From Rattus norvegicus (taxonomy: Eukaryota; Chordata; Mammalia; Rodentia; Muridae): a stretch of 64,000 nucleotides of DNA. This document shows positions 1 through 11,704 of the stretch, one piece after another; within the stretch, counting starts at the first letter, position 1, and each line of letters starts with the position of its first letter. The position numbers and the translations under genes were made by a program. Under the pieces are notes generated by a model that did not search any database, was not told the DNA's origin, and saw nothing but the letters and a program-made list of their open reading frames with translations. The stretch covers positions 38,461,225-38,525,224 of the forward strand of contig NC_086031.1 in the NCBI RefSeq assembly GCF_036323735.1. Direction: 5' to 3'.

Positions 1-159
1 TGGTCTAACGTCCACCTCTGGATCACTTCTGTGGTCACTGGAATGGAACTCTGTGATTATCCAAGTCTGGTTTAAGTGCCAATTTCTGTGACTAGGGTCA
101 AGATGTCTGCCCAGGTCTGGCAGAGTCAAGTCTTTAAAGCTAATGGAAGAATTTTAGCT

Positions 160-480
160 ACTTTTCTTCTCTGATGCGACAAAACACCTGGCAAGGAGCA
201 ACTTAAAAAAAACACATATTTTCAAGAGAATAAAGTCCACTGTGGTGGGGCGGGCATGGAGGCAGGTGTGTGACACAGGAAACAGAGAGCAGGATAATAA
301 TGCTTTCTTCCCTTTCAATACAGCTCTGGACCTCAGCCTATGCAATTGTGCTATTCATATTTAGGGTGAGTCTTTTGGCCTCAATTAACCCATCTGGAAA
401 CACTCTCATATATTCACTTGGTAATTCTAAGTCCTATCAACTTACAATCACTATAATTTTCACATTACAAACTGTTAGGC
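160..480 (-). mobile_element. MaLR-type LTR fragment
   Basis: Reads as the reverse complement of a rodent MaLR LTR: a 'gatgcgacaaaacacc' start block, a 'tccactgtggtgggg' block, a 'cagctctggacctcagcc' block and an end resembling 'tcctatcaacttacaatcac'. The same order of blocks recurs at 28590-28850. It is degraded, and the subfamily (MT or ORR1 group) is not assigned. A short minus-strand frame in it is incidental. Confidence 0.6.
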
Positions 481-1904
481 AAGATACCATTGAGGAATTT
501 TTTTTTTGAAATCAAGACTTTTTCATGGGGTTATCTCAGACTTTCAAGAGGAAGGTGGAGAAGGTGAAGGTGGTAGAGACCAGACAGAGGAGATTAATTC
601 CTAGGACCTCATTCATTACTTCTCTGGTAGCATCAAGTAGATCTTGTTCATGGGTACATTAAGCTCTGTGTCCCAATGTTACCAGGTAAAATAGAAGATT
701 GTGTCTTCCATTTTATGATTAGTTTTAATAGTTAAAAGGTAGGTTTTAAGTGATGCGTTGATCACAGTGACAAACAGAAAATAGGCACTTAATCAATAGT
801 GACTGCCATAGTGATCAATATACCATTGACATCATCACCTCCATAATAGTTCAAAGGCTTACAAAGTCTATCAATATGACCCTCTTAACACAATCTACAT
901 TCTATATTTGTATGACTTTTTAAAAAATACACAAATCCCAAAGCACTTGCAACTATAAAAGCTGGTTAAATTTTTGAAGCCATGAGGGAACTATATGTTG
1001 ATTTTCTTAAGAATGATTATGAATTTTAAAGCATCCATTAAGAAAAAGTATCTCAAAAGTTGCTCACATACATCTGCAAAACCAACAGTGGCTGCTGGTT
1101 CGGATACCATGTTGGCATTGGAAGTGGACCTGCCAGTCAGCTCATCCCAAGGCTCTTTTTATTTTTACCCATCTAAAAAAAGCCTTCTGGATCATATATG
1201 ACATCCAATCCTGCCTTATTAACTAGAAACTAAATGAGCATTCCAGAAATTTAATTGAAAGTGATACTCTGAATGTTAATAAGGCCCTGGTCAGGAGGGA
1301 GATTGATGTTGCCAGCTGCAGACCCAGCCTTGAGGAAGACTCTCTGAAGACCTCATCACCAGAGCCAGGCTATGCTTCTGTTTATTCCAGCTACTTTCCT
1401 TGCAGGCTTGCTTCTAGAAGATCTCCCAGACACCCACCTGCTCCCCAGTCCCTGCTAAATCAATGTTCCCCCTAGAGGCTTCCACCCCCTGGCTCCATAT
1501 CAAATCAGGCACCAAGCCAATAGCATACTGTTGCTAGACAAAAGAAAAACCAAAATCCTCTGGATGAGTTTTCAAAACCTTGAAAAGCATGATGGAAATG
1601 GGATTCATGGGACTCAGACGTTTTACATTTTTTGCGTATAGAAAACAGAGAAAGACACACACACACACACATGTTTTTTGCTTTGAGAAATAGTCATTGT
1701 AAAAACAAATAACACACCAACAAACAGGCAAAAGAAATGCAAAGGGATCAAGGATTTGTTTAGTTTGCCCTGTGAGGAACTCACTTTGGATGCTCTTTCA
1801 GTTATGTAAAATACCATGCAAAAAGTGACCCTCGTCTCTAACACTAGTTTTGGAGAAGAGATCCCTGGAACGCACTGGCTAACCTTGTCAAACAAATGAG
1901 CATA
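481..1904. other. No gene; mostly unassigned single-copy DNA
   Basis: AT-rich with a purine-rich patch near 540-595 and a somewhat GC-richer patch at 1290-1510. A short (AC)8 run lies at 1655-1671. Open frames are under 70 codons and do not resemble known proteins. I assign no repeat family. Confidence 0.5.
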
Positions 1905-2050
1905 ATTTTTAATGATAGACCCTATCTCTAAAAAAGTAAATGGGGAAACAATTAAGGAAGACACCCGAATTTGGCTTCTGGTTTCTACATGAATGCATGT
2001 TATACACCCACATGAACATGCACATACACCACATACATGCACACACAAAG
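1905..2050 (+). mobile_element. RSINE1/B4-type SINE, 3' part
   Basis: Contains the 'gaccctatctctaaaa' and 'gaagacacccgaatttgg' blocks followed by a CA-rich tail with 'catgcacatacacc', the order expected of the RSINE1/B4 3' half. The tRNA-like head is missing. Confidence 0.6.
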
Positions 2051-2287
2051 AATAAAAGCACATGGAAAGACAAATTAAGAGATACTGCATTATTCAAACT
2101 GTATGTGAATATATGAAAGAAAAGTTTCCTTTATCAGAGTTTATTATTAAAGAATGCCCAGTCATACTTTGATTTTGAGTATAACTTTTCAAAAAATATT
2201 TACAGGACTTGATGTATTCTTGAATTTTCTTTTGTCATTACAACTGAAAATACTGGTGAATGAGCTAAATTACGATGGTACACACAG

Positions 2288-2635
2288 AAACTGGGCAGAT
2301 GACTCAGTGGGTAAAGCCATTTGCCATGAAAGCATGGATCTTAGTTCAGATACCCCAGCATTCACACAAAGCCAGCCCCAGCAGTTCATGCACAGTACTC
2401 TGTGGCTAGATGCAAGTTGTGAGACAAGATTGCCTGGAAACTCATAGGTCAGCTGTCCTGGATCTTGTAAAAGCAAGCAACAGGGAGATTGTGCCTCAAA
2501 CAAGATAGACCATGAGCATCTACAACTGAAGTATCCTGCTATTCAGGACATATTCACACATAAGAATAAGCATGTACGCACACACACATGTACACACATG
2601 CACAAATACACGCACACACAGAGAGACAAATACTT
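2288..2635 (+). mobile_element. RSINE1/B4-type SINE, near full length
   Basis: Starts with the tRNA-derived head 'ctgggcagatgactcagtgg' and ends in an AC-rich tail with 'cacacacatgtacacacatg'. The middle is strongly diverged, so this is an old copy. Confidence 0.65.
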
Positions 2636-3217
2636 CCAGAATGACAGTGAAGTGGCATGTCCATGACTTTACTTCTTGCCTTTTTTTCCTTGATTTTAAT
2701 ACTTTCATTTTTCTATTTTTCCATAATTGAAATAAAAATACTATTTAAGTAGAAAAATGAAGTAAACATTTCCAAATGTCACAGAAACCAATATATCTAC
2801 ATAAAAATAGAAATGCTGAAGTTGTCGAACTGCCTACTGGTACATCCTACTGGGATATGCTGAACGTGTTGATCACTCAGTGGCTCAATGGAAAACTGAA
2901 TTATCTCTATGATAGGGGGTTAAAAGTGTGACACAGTACAAAGGAAAGTACGAGGTACACAGAAAATCGATGGAAGTGGTATTTAAAAGCACACATTTTT
3001 CTCCAGTGTTACTTGCTATGGGGAAACTAAACATCAGCCTAGGGCTACAGGTTCACCTCAGACATTGGCAAGCTGGTTCAGCTTTGCCTAACTGCTCTGC
3101 AGAAGCATTTATTCAAATCAGCTTTATTTAATATTTTTTGTGCACTAACTATCTTAAAAGGTTATTAGCAAAAACAACAGAAAAAAGAAAAATGAAAGAA
3201 AACAAAAAGAAAAGAAG

Positions 3218-3425
3218 GGAGCAGGAAAGATGACTGGAGAAGGGCACTTGCTGCTCTTATACATGATAAATGTTCAATTTCCAGCACTGGCGTGGTGCTT
3301 CACAATTGTCCATAATTCAGTGGGTGATATGAAAACCTCCATCAACACCAGGAATGAACTTGGAGCAAACCATACATGCAGACAGAACTTCAGTACAAAT
3401 TAAATAACCAAATAAGTAAGCAAAT
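3218..3425 (+). mobile_element. B3/B2-type SINE
   Basis: A diverged head reading 'ggaaagatgactggagaagg' is followed by 'gcacttgctgctctt', a 'ttccagcac' block and an A-rich tail (ttaaataaccaaataagtaa). The order fits a B3/B2 SINE. Confidence 0.6.
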
Positions 3426-3444
3426 ATCTTTATATATTAGTATG

Positions 3445-3545
3445 TTTTATTATTTTATATTGTGAGATTATAATTCAAGTACATCACTTGTTCCTCTCCA
3501 TTGCCTCCCTCTCAACCCTCCCACTGACCTGAAAAATGATCCTAT
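3445..3545 (-). mobile_element. L1 3' end fragment
   Basis: The reverse complement resembles the terminus of old rodent L1 3' UTRs ('gatgtacttgaattataatc'), the same end type as at 7560-7590. Only about 100 bp is kept. Confidence 0.5.
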
Positions 3546-3667
3546 GAACCTAAATTTTCTTAAAAAGAAAAGCAATTATTTTTCATGCTTCTCATGTTGG
3601 TTTAGAAAATGGTTGGAAGTACTGTGTAAACTGACAGCTGTGCACACATGAACATCTAACTCCTGAT

Positions 3668-3872
3668 CCCAGCAGCAGCTGATTAAAAGCCAACATGTTG
3701 ATGAGCACCTGTATCCTGATTATTAGGAGGCAAGAACTCTGGCTCCCTATGCAGCAAACTTAGGCAAAACAGTGAATACCAGGTATGGTGAGAGATCCTG
3801 CCTCAAAAATTTAAGATGAAGAACGAATTGTGACTTCTCCTGATGTCAACCTTTGGTTCCACATATACCCAT

Positions 3873-3931
<59 letters not shown>
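3668..3931 (+). mobile_element. RSINE1/B4-type SINE with expanded CA tail
   Basis: Blocks matching the SINE body ('gagagatcctgcctcaaa', 'gatgtcaacctttggttcc') run directly into an uninterrupted (CA)28 at 3875-3931. The microsatellite appears to have grown from the SINE's own CA-rich tail. Confidence 0.65.
3875..3931 (+). repeat. (AC)n microsatellite
   Basis: About 28 pure AC units at the 3' end of a SINE. Likely length-polymorphic. Confidence 0.97.
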
Positions 3932-3933
<2 letters not shown>

Positions 3934-4918
3934 GGGTGGAAAGTATAACGCAGTTTAAAGTGAACACTCAGGAGAATGATTGAGCCATGTTCTTTAACAC
4001 TTATTACCAACCATGCACAGATTAAACTATTTTCTCTTATAAAAGAATAATAGCAATGTCTCTTCTGGAATGCTATTGAAAGGGATGGTTTCAAAATACT
4101 TAAAGACTTATTGCCATAAATCTGATAAATAAGGGTACTCATGGAATATCAGTCATCTTCATCATAACCCTCTTATCAAATGCTTTGGATCCAATGGATA
4201 AAAAGTAGAAATCCTGGGTAGATAAGATGTGGAGACACCCAGAAGATGCTGCATGGTGACATGTAGGGAGGAGGAAACTCAGGGTTGGAGAGTGGGTGGA
4301 GGAGGATCATGGGAGTGCACTTCCACTCATTTGAATGGCAATGAGCTAGGTGGAAACCAGGAGTTTTAGGAGGACAGGGAGGCAAATACAAGAGGTACTT
4401 CAGAATAAAAATTAGAGGAAAGTGATAAAAGTCTGAATTTAGACAGTAAGGTAGACAGGCATAGTTTGGCTTCCCACCAGAGATGATGTAACAGAAGAGA
4501 GTACAGCCATTCATCCACACATATAAAAATGCACCTTGTTTCCATATGTATTGTGCCAATATTCTGATATAGTGCCAAGAGTCACTACGTGGTTGGAGCT
4601 ATGCCTCTATATACATAGACCTTGGAAAGAATCACTTCTATGATAAAGTAACTACAGCTAGAGTCATTTGCTACAGTCTCACTTGAAAGATTGACCTGAT
4701 AAAATTGGCCTAGACATCATTGCTAGGCAGGTAGACTTAGACTATACAAAAAGGCTAGCTAACATGGGTCTGTGAATGAACCATTGAGCAACATTATCCT
4801 ATGGATTCTCTTTCAACTTCTTGCCCAAAATCAAACAAATCAGAATAGAACAAAACAAGCAGAAGAAGAAGAGCCAAGGAAAAAGTATTACAAACACATA
4901 TAGATTCAGAGACATATA

Positions 4919-4922
<4 letters not shown>

Positions 4923-4965
<43 letters not shown>
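4923..4965 (+). repeat. (CA)n microsatellite
   Basis: About 21 pure CA units inside old L1 3' UTR sequence. Confidence 0.97.
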
Positions 4966-4967
<2 letters not shown>

Positions 4968-5026
4968 ATCCCATACATGTTATCTAAAAAATTAGGAGAC
5001 AAGGAAGCTCAAGAGATACCATTGCA

Positions 5027-5027
5027 T

Positions 5028-5065
<38 letters not shown>
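5027..5065 (+). repeat. (TTG)n microsatellite
   Basis: About 12 TTG units with one GATG interruption, in a T/G-rich part of the same L1 3' UTR. Confidence 0.95.
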
Positions 5066-5430
5066 TACCATCTACTGCTAAGAATGAGGCCTGCCCTAAA
5101 GAGTGGTATGTATTCCCAGTGAGGCTTCATTGGAGAACATGATTTTTTACATTTGCTAATGCTTATAAATTACAGGTTAGTTCTGGTTTAGGGGTAGGGT
5201 CATATATCTACTTCTGTCAGCACTGGGACTCTACCCGGTGCATATCATATGTGGACGGACACTGTCTATGCTTCTACAGGCTCTGTGAATTTACATGTGT
5301 GCTTGTCCTCGATTCTTTAGTGCCCTACATACACTTTGGCTCTTAAAGTTTTATGTAGCCTCTTCTGCAGACTTTCCTAAGTTTTAAGTGAAGGAATTTG
5401 ATGGAGGTAATCCATTTAAAACTACTGTTC

Positions 5431-6689
5431 CTTTCTGCAAGTATAATAGACTATCACTAATAATGTGGGGTAATTGAAGCTTGCCCATCCGTGGGTCTCA
5501 ACTTGAACTTGGTATTGGTTAGTCACCCTCTCAATCTCTGCTCCATCCTCCATGCCTGTGTTTCTTGTAGACAGGACAAATATCAGGTTGAAAGTTTTGT
5601 GGGTGGGTTAGTGTCTCTATGGCTCCACTGAGATCATGCCTGGCTATAGGATGTGGCCTCTTCAGATTCTATATCCCCAGTGTTGTGAGTCACAGCTAAG
5701 GTCCCCATTGATTCTTGGGTACCTCCCCAATCCCAAGTCTCTGCCTATTCCAGGAAATGCCCCTACCTCCCTACCACCATCAGTTGCAGATTTCTACTCA
5801 TTTTTCAGGCCATCTAGTCATCTGTCCTGCCATTCCCCACACCTGATGCTGACTTACCCTCATTCTCCTCCCATTCCTTCTCCTTCCCAGTTTCTTCCCT
5901 CCATTCACCATTTATGAAATTTTATTCCCCCTTCTAAGTGAAATTCAAGCCTCCTCTCTTGGCCCTTCCTTCTTATTTAGCTTCTTTAGGTCTGTGGAGT
6001 GTAACATGGTACCTGAATTTTATCACTAATATCCACTTATAATACGGTAAAACCATGCATGTCATTTGAGGACTAGGTTACCTCACTCAGAATATCCTCA
6101 AGTTCTATATCCATTTGCCTGCAAAATTCATGATGTCTTTGTTTTTAATAGCTCTGAGAGACTCCACCCAGCAGCTAACTCAGACAGATATAAACACTGA
6201 CACCCAAACAGTGGACAGAGCTTGGGGATTCTTATTGGAATATAGGAGGAAGGATTGTGGCCTGCAAAGGAGATATGAACTCCACAGTAAAACCAACAGT
6301 CAACTAACCTGGACCCTTGAGACTTTCAGAGTGTTAACCAAAAAGCATACACTGGCTGGACCTAGGCCACATGCAAATATGTAGCAGATGTGCAACTTGG
6401 TCTTCATGGGTCCCGAACAACTTGAGTAGTACTGTTCTGAAAGCTGTTGCCTGCATGTGGCTTATGTTCTTCTAGCTGGGCTGGCTTGTCTGACCTCAGT
6501 GGAAGAAGATGTGCCTAACCTCTCTGTGACTTGATATATCAGCATGGGGAAATATCCAGAGGCTTCCACCCACTCAAAGAAGAAGGGGAGATGAGGGATA
6601 GAGGAAGGATTGTGAGAGGGAGTGATCAGGAGGAGTCAGTGAGAGGGATACTCAGTAAATAAATATAAAATTAAATTTACAAAAAGACT
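5431..6689 (+). mobile_element. 5'-inverted (twin-primed) truncated L1, Lx-like
   Basis: Two opposite pieces of one L1. Positions 5431-6153 are antisense and cover the end of ORF2 ('atgatgtctttgtttttaat' lies near 6131-6150) and the proximal 3' UTR ('gtctgtggagtgtaacatgg' near 5990). Positions 6153-6689 are sense and cover the distal 3' UTR ('ctctgagagactccaccc', 'aacctggacccttgagac', 'gttcttctagctgggctg') up to an A-rich end near 6685. The sense piece begins within a few tens of bases of where the antisense piece ends in L1 coordinates, the signature of twin priming. The insertion lies inside an older L1 3' UTR. No intact frame remains. Confidence 0.7.
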
Positions 6690-6960
6690 GAGTTTTCCAA
6701 GGTCTCCCACTCTCTGAATAATGTCTGGCTGTTATCTCTGTATTCATTCTCTTATATTACAGGAGGAAGTTTCTCTGATGATGGCTGAACCAGGCACTGA
6801 TCTCTTAGTATAGCAGAATGTCATTAGGAGTCATTTACTGCTGCGGTTCTCTGGCAGAATAATAGTATTTGGATTTGTCCTAGGTCCCTGGCATATCTAG
6901 CCTCAGGCTCTTGGCTACCTAGACAGTGCAAGGTATGTTTTCCATAAGTAAATTTCTCTT
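6690..6960 (-). mobile_element. Old L1 3' UTR, right part of the interrupted copy
   Basis: Begins with 'tgagttttccaaggtctccc', the reverse complement of the L1 segment that directly precedes the one ending at 5425. It continues through 'ggaggaagtttctctgatg' and 'agaatgtcattaggagtc'. This confirms that the 5431-6689 element split an older minus-strand L1. Confidence 0.65.
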
Positions 6961-6964
6961 TGCA

Positions 6965-7418
6965 AAAGAGATCATTACTGAGAATCACAACCAATCCAAA
7001 TGCAGATTTGTGGAGCCCAGTGCAAAGTCCAGTACATCTACAGCACAACGACTGAATATGAAGGCTTCAACAATCACTTTGGAAGAGCAGGGCAAAAAAT
7101 TTGGAAGAGCTACAGAAAAATTTCTGTGATAGTTTGTCTCCTAAAAATGTAAAAGAAACCGCACCAATAAAGTCTTACCAACATGGCTGCAATAAACAAG
7201 CTGAGCAAAGAAAACAACAGTATACATACTAATGGGAAAGTAAATTCACAAGACCTCAAATCTAGTCAAAGAACTACCAACAACTGAGGAATGCTGAAAA
7301 CAGGACAAATTGTCTTCCTCAGAGGTGAGCGCACCAATTGGTTATGAAATACCAAAAGGAGAGCCCTGAAAATATACACATACAAGTAACATTGTATGGA
7401 CCAATGGAGCAGGTTACA

Positions 7419-7465
<47 letters not shown>

Positions 7466-7590
7466 TTGTGTGTGTAATAGCAATTTTAAAAGGAGGACAC
7501 ATATTTGCATGCAAGCAAGAAAAGTATACATTGGAGGTGTTGGAGAAAGGAAAAGGAAGGGGAAATAATGTAATTATACTATAATCTCAA
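6965..7590 (+). mobile_element. Old murid L1 3' UTR and 3' end
   Basis: Sense-strand L1 3' UTR: 'gtgcaaagtccagtacatc', 'ataaagtcttaccaacatgg', 'gagcgcaccaattggttatg', then an expanded (TG)n, and an end 'gtaattatactataatctc' before the A run. Orientation is opposite to the preceding old L1 piece. Whether the two are one inverted copy or two insertions is unresolved. Confidence 0.75.
7421..7476 (+). repeat. (TG)n microsatellite
   Basis: About 21 TG units, then a 'tatttg' interruption and more TG. It lies just after 'gagcaggttaca' of an L1 3' UTR, a site where other copies carry TA/TG-rich sequence. Confidence 0.97.
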
Positions 7591-8739
7591 AACAACATTA
7601 CTTAAAAACAGATTCCATGCATGCATGACCCCTTAAGCCTGCTTTGCAGGACACAACAGTGACTCTGAGGTCCTTTGATGAAGGTTGGTCTATAGTATAA
7701 GACCCTTAGCTCAAGACATTAGAAGTGAGATTCACGATTGAATGACACAGAATAACAGGTCAAGAAGAGCAATTGCATAGCTCACAGAATTTTTCTCAGT
7801 CAGCTACGGTTCTGTGCACTCTCAAAATTGTGCTTTCAAATACTGGCAGAACAAGGGAAAAGTCTATTCAAACATTCCCAATGAAAAGGATAAAAGCTTG
7901 AACAAAGCCAAATTAGAAATTAAAATGGACCTCCTTCCAAATGCTTAATTCAGAAATAGCAAGATCTCTTTCAGAAGTTGTCAGCATTGACAGCGACATC
8001 TTTTGTTTATGAGAGTGCACTGGGAGGGCCCCTGGTGCATTCCAAAGTATCCTCTCCTTATATCTGCCAGATAAGTAGGGCAGGCATAGAGGGAACTATA
8101 GAATAATACAGAGCTTACTAAAATCATTGGAAGTAATGGAGTACAACTTCTTTGTTTGTATGTGGAAGAAAGTTGCACATAAAAAAGTTTTACAAAATGA
8201 TGACATTGGGATCGAACAGATGAGGCTCTATAATATGTCTGCTCTGGCAGTGCTTGGTTCAGGCACTTAGTGTTTTTGTTGTAGTCAAAGAAGTTTCCAT
8301 GGCCTATGACTTCTCTGTCAAGGCTTTGTAGACACTCATAGTTTTCATCTTGTGATTTTAATATCTCAACTGTACCTTTTAAGTCAATTGATTGTATGAA
8401 AGTTGTTGATAAATTAGCAGGGATCATCGTGGATTCTGCAACAAAAATGACAGCTGGAAATAATTCTTATGCCATAGCAGAAATAGGGGTATATTGTAAG
8501 CAAGGATCTCAGTCATTTGGTATTTTACATATTTATAAAACAGAGGAAGGCAGATATGAGTGAACAGCTGAACAGAGGTCATCTGCCATAGAAGTGACGG
8601 ATTTGAGTATTAATCGCCCTCACAGGCTCATGTATCTGAAAACTTGCTCTCCAGCTTGTAGCACTGCTTTAGGGTAGTTCTAGAATCACTAGTATTTAGA
8701 GCCTTACTAAAAGGCAACAAGCCTTGAGATCTTATAGTC
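7591..8739. other. Low-repeat DNA containing an unexplained minus-strand open frame
   Basis: No repeat family recognised. The notable content is the minus-strand frame at 7981-8435, listed separately. The rest is AT-rich without features. Confidence 0.5.
7981..8435 (-). other. Candidate exon: 148-codon open frame behind a splice-acceptor-like tract
   Basis: On the minus strand the frame runs from an ATG at 8427 to a stop at 7981, and stays open 13 codons further upstream. A pyrimidine-rich tract ending 'tttttgttgcag' places a possible acceptor at 8436-8437, just before the ATG. The product would be 148 residues with about 11 cysteines, ending in a Cys-rich tail (RCRCQC), with no signal peptide and one short hydrophobic stretch (about residues 100-113). 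I do not recognise the protein. No polyadenylation signal is evident close downstream. It may be a chance frame, a non-coding exon or a pseudogene relic; confidence in coding is low. Confidence 0.2.
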
Positions 8740-8930
8740 AGAGCCTACTTCTTGTCTGTTTGCTGTGTCCTTTTCTGCAAAAAATATGAAAAAATAAAGT
8801 CCCAGAAGCATACTTATGACTCCATGGAGCCACCCACAATTAGACTTTCCCTGCTATGATGGACTATACCTCCTCAAACTGCAAGCTAAATAAACTTCTT
8901 ATGTTGGTTTTAACAGTCCATTTAATGCAT
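8740..8930 (+). mobile_element. MaLR-type LTR 3' fragment
   Basis: Contains the typical MaLR end blocks 'gctatgatggactatacc' and 'gcaagctaaataaacttc'. The 5' part is absent, and another LTR begins directly after it. Confidence 0.65.
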
Positions 8931-9235
8931 TCTAGAATCCCCTGAGAAAATGGATTTCACGAGGAAATATCTAGATCAGGTTGGTATATAGGCATCATTT
9001 GGGGGAATTGCTTTGGTTGCTAATTGATATTAGAACATCTAGTCCATTGTGGGTGGCACCATCTCTTAATCAAAGAGTCCTGAACAGTATAAGAGAAAGC
9101 TATCTGAGAACAAGCCAGCAAGGATCTATTTTTCTTTAGTATGGATGTCATGTGACCAGCTGCTTGCGTTATGTCATGACTTTACTGACAAGACAGACTG
9201 TAACATTAATTGTTGAGCCATAATTCTGTCAACTA
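8931..9235 (+). mobile_element. MaLR-type LTR
   Basis: Runs from 'ctagaatcccctgagaaaat' through 'attgtgggtggcaccatc', 'cctgaacagtataagagaaa' and 'gtcatgtgaccagctgcttg' to a degraded end. These blocks recur in the same order in the other rodent MaLR LTRs here (20228-21020, 34355-34560). Confidence 0.7.
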
Positions 9236-9892
9236 GATTGAGGCTTTCGGACACTGATGATAATAAGTGATAGAAATTGGAGAAAACCAGTCAACTTAGA
9301 AGATTTCATAAAAATGTGACTGTTTAACCTCACCACAAGCTTTTCTTTTCATTAATTTGAGGAAAATAAGAACTTTCTCAGTATAATTGAGTATAAGTGC
9401 TGTGACCATTCTAACTTCTTTGCTTGTATTTTTAATCCCAAAATATTGATAAGAATAGATTAACTTCTATTTTCATGGGAATTTTAGATACTAATTATTA
9501 AAATTAATAAATCACCTCAAATATTCTTTTAAAGTTTAAAAGAAAGAATTATATGAAAGACACTTAAAAACCAAATAAAAATCAAGTAGAATTAATTAAT
9601 AAGCCCAATGTGCTGAGGAACGAGGGTTGGTCTTATTCAGGATTCACAACTTCTCATTCAAGGTAGCTTGTTCCTCTTCAGCATCTACTTGCTTTTCAGA
9701 CACTCATTGCTAGATGTTCAGTGTCTGTCTCTGCATTCCTGACGCTTGTCCAATCTTTATGTTCTAACTTTCAAGGCTTTATTACTTTTAAGTGTATATG
9801 TTCATGTACACACTTACTTAAGTCCAGGTACTTGAGAATTCATGCACATTTGTGTTTATGTGAGAGAGAAAGAGCTCATGGGCATGGTTGCA
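9236..9892. other. No gene; AT-rich unassigned DNA
   Basis: Low-complexity AT-rich sequence, with frames of at most 62 codons. No repeat or regulatory signal that I can support. Confidence 0.5.
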
Positions 9893-10208
9893 TATGTCTA
9901 TTCAGGTGAATTTGAATATGTATGCATGTGATTGTTAAGGTCAGAAATCTATACTGGGTGTCACCTTCAACCATTCTCCACTTTATATTTTTCAGATGAA
10001 TTTTCTCTATGAATCAGGAGCTTACCTGCTTCGCTAGATTATTTGGCTAACAAGACCCAAGTTATCTTCCTATTTCTATCTCCCAAGTACATGGATTGTG
10101 ACAAATAAGCCCTGCCAACCCACATTTTTTACATGATTGTTGGTTATCGAAATCTAGGACCACATGCTAATGCCTAATACTGTACCGACTGAGCCATCAA
10201 CCCAGTCC
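9893..10208 (-). mobile_element. RSINE1/B4-type SINE
   Basis: Minus-strand copy. It starts on the plus strand with 'ggtcagaaatctatactggg', includes 'gattatttggctaacaagac', and finishes with the reverse-complemented tRNA-like head 'gactgagccatcaacccagt'. Confidence 0.7.
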
Positions 10209-11029
10209 TACCCCTTCAAAGTTCTACCTTTTTTAATAACACCTTTAACCAATCCTCTCTATAGCAAACCTCAATTCACTCCATATCTCCATGCATGCTA
10301 GTTATGAATTTCAAAGCACCTTTATAAGGCCAATGCTATGAACCAGGCCATACAACTAGTAGATCATGACCCACTGATGGATTAATTGACCTATGTATCT
10401 GAGAAAACCATGTTGGTCCTGGGGGGAAAAATCAGAAAACACAGAGACACTAATTCTTCAACAAGCATAAAGACAGGATAGCAGTCTACAAAAGGGGAAG
10501 AGGAAGGCCGTAAAGTCTATTTCTGACCTCTCCATTGCAAGGTCATTATGTAATAATGTCAAGAGGGGCATGAATGTAAAACTATCTGATTCTTCAATAC
10601 CAAGCTGATAAGAATAATGCCCAAGGAATCCTTAGGCAGAAAATCTAGCTGTGTCTTGTACTACCTTTGCCTCTGTATACTCTCAGCCAACAGTCAGTCT
10701 GAAATCTATCCAACAGACACCTCAAGATATTAAAATGTTTTCTTAAAGCTGGCTTCAGTTTTTAATGGAGTCTTTAGAGAATATTCTTAATTGAATCAGC
10801 AACACAAAGGAACAGTAATAAAGAGTAACTAAAGGAAAACACTACATCAATGGCTCTCAGACTACAAATTTGAGTTTGGTCTTTGGGGAGAGATAAGCCA
10901 GGTTGGATGTGTTCTAGTGGGAACTCTGTCTGAGTTTAGTGCAATAATTAATTTTATATCCCTTATTTCAAAATTTGTGAATGCATATTTCTTTGATAAA
11001 ACTTTGTCACAAAATCCTTGGTGACATTA
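10209..11029. other. No gene; unassigned DNA
   Basis: Moderately AT-rich, with no long frame and no recognised repeat. Confidence 0.5.
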
Positions 11030-11125
11030 TGTAGAACATTTAGACTTTCTAGATCTCAATTTCCACAGCAATAAAATAAGGAAATAAGACCATGTAGTGT
11101 CTTTCTAGCTATAAGAGTCTCTGAC
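11030..11125 (+). mobile_element. Possible MIR SINE relic
   Basis: 'gatctcaatttccacagcaa' followed by 'aaataaggaaataagacc' resembles the conserved MIR core and 3' side ('cctcagtttcctcatctgt'-like). Heavily decayed. Confidence 0.35.
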
Positions 11126-11304
11126 TAGCTCACATTTTAAATTTAGCATTCAAGCTTCTCTGTCTCCTGATTACAACCTAAGGCAAAATCATTTTCTTCA
11201 ACGTTCATTTTAAATAGCATCCAAGAATCCTTCACCAGATATTGTTTTGAACTAGACTGCTACAATGCCCAGTAGAATTTCTTGGACAAAATAAAAATGT
11301 CTAT

Positions 11305-11450
11305 ATCTGTCTCAAGCAATAGCCTCTAGCCACCTATAACAATTGAACACTTAAACTGCATCTAATAATACAACCAAGAAACTCAACTTTTACTTTTAGT
11401 AATACCATGTAAATAGCTATCTGTGGCTAGTGACTCACATAAAGAAGGGT
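11305..11450 (+). mobile_element. Possible ancient hAT (Charlie/MER-type) DNA transposon relic
   Basis: 'tagccacctataacaattga', 'gaaactcaacttttactttt' and 'agctatctgtggctagtgac' fall in the order of a short mammalian hAT-derived repeat whose ends read 'agccacatgtggctagtggc'. If right, it predates rodents and marks ancestral sequence. Confidence 0.45.
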
Positions 11451-11704
11451 TTCGGAATTATACTATGTGAATGGAAATGAGTGGATGATACAAGATCAAA
11501 CAAGAACTAATATTTGGAAATCACTGGTTTCTATTTTCACACGGAACTGCATAGTTTGTCTTCAGATTTTAGGTAACAGAATTCTTTAGAAAAATAGAGA
11601 TGGAAAGAGGTTTATATGGTGAATCTGATTGGCAGAACAGTAATGAGCACAACTAAACAAACAGACAAATATGTTGAAAAAATAACCATGATCTCTGTGA
11701 GGTT
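11451..11704. other. Unassigned DNA
   Basis: Short AT-rich interval without recognised features. Confidence 0.4.

Larger units (their letters stand above)
4815..5430 (-). mobile_element. Old L1 3' UTR, left part of an interrupted copy
   Basis: Read on the minus strand, this follows an old murid L1 3' UTR: the 'tactgctaagaatgaggcc', 'gcttcattggagaac' and 'gtggacggacactgt' blocks are its reverse complement. A (CA)21 at 4923-4965 and a (TTG)n at 5027-5065 sit inside it. The same UTR resumes at 6690 after a younger L1 insertion, so the two parts were once contiguous. Confidence 0.7.
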
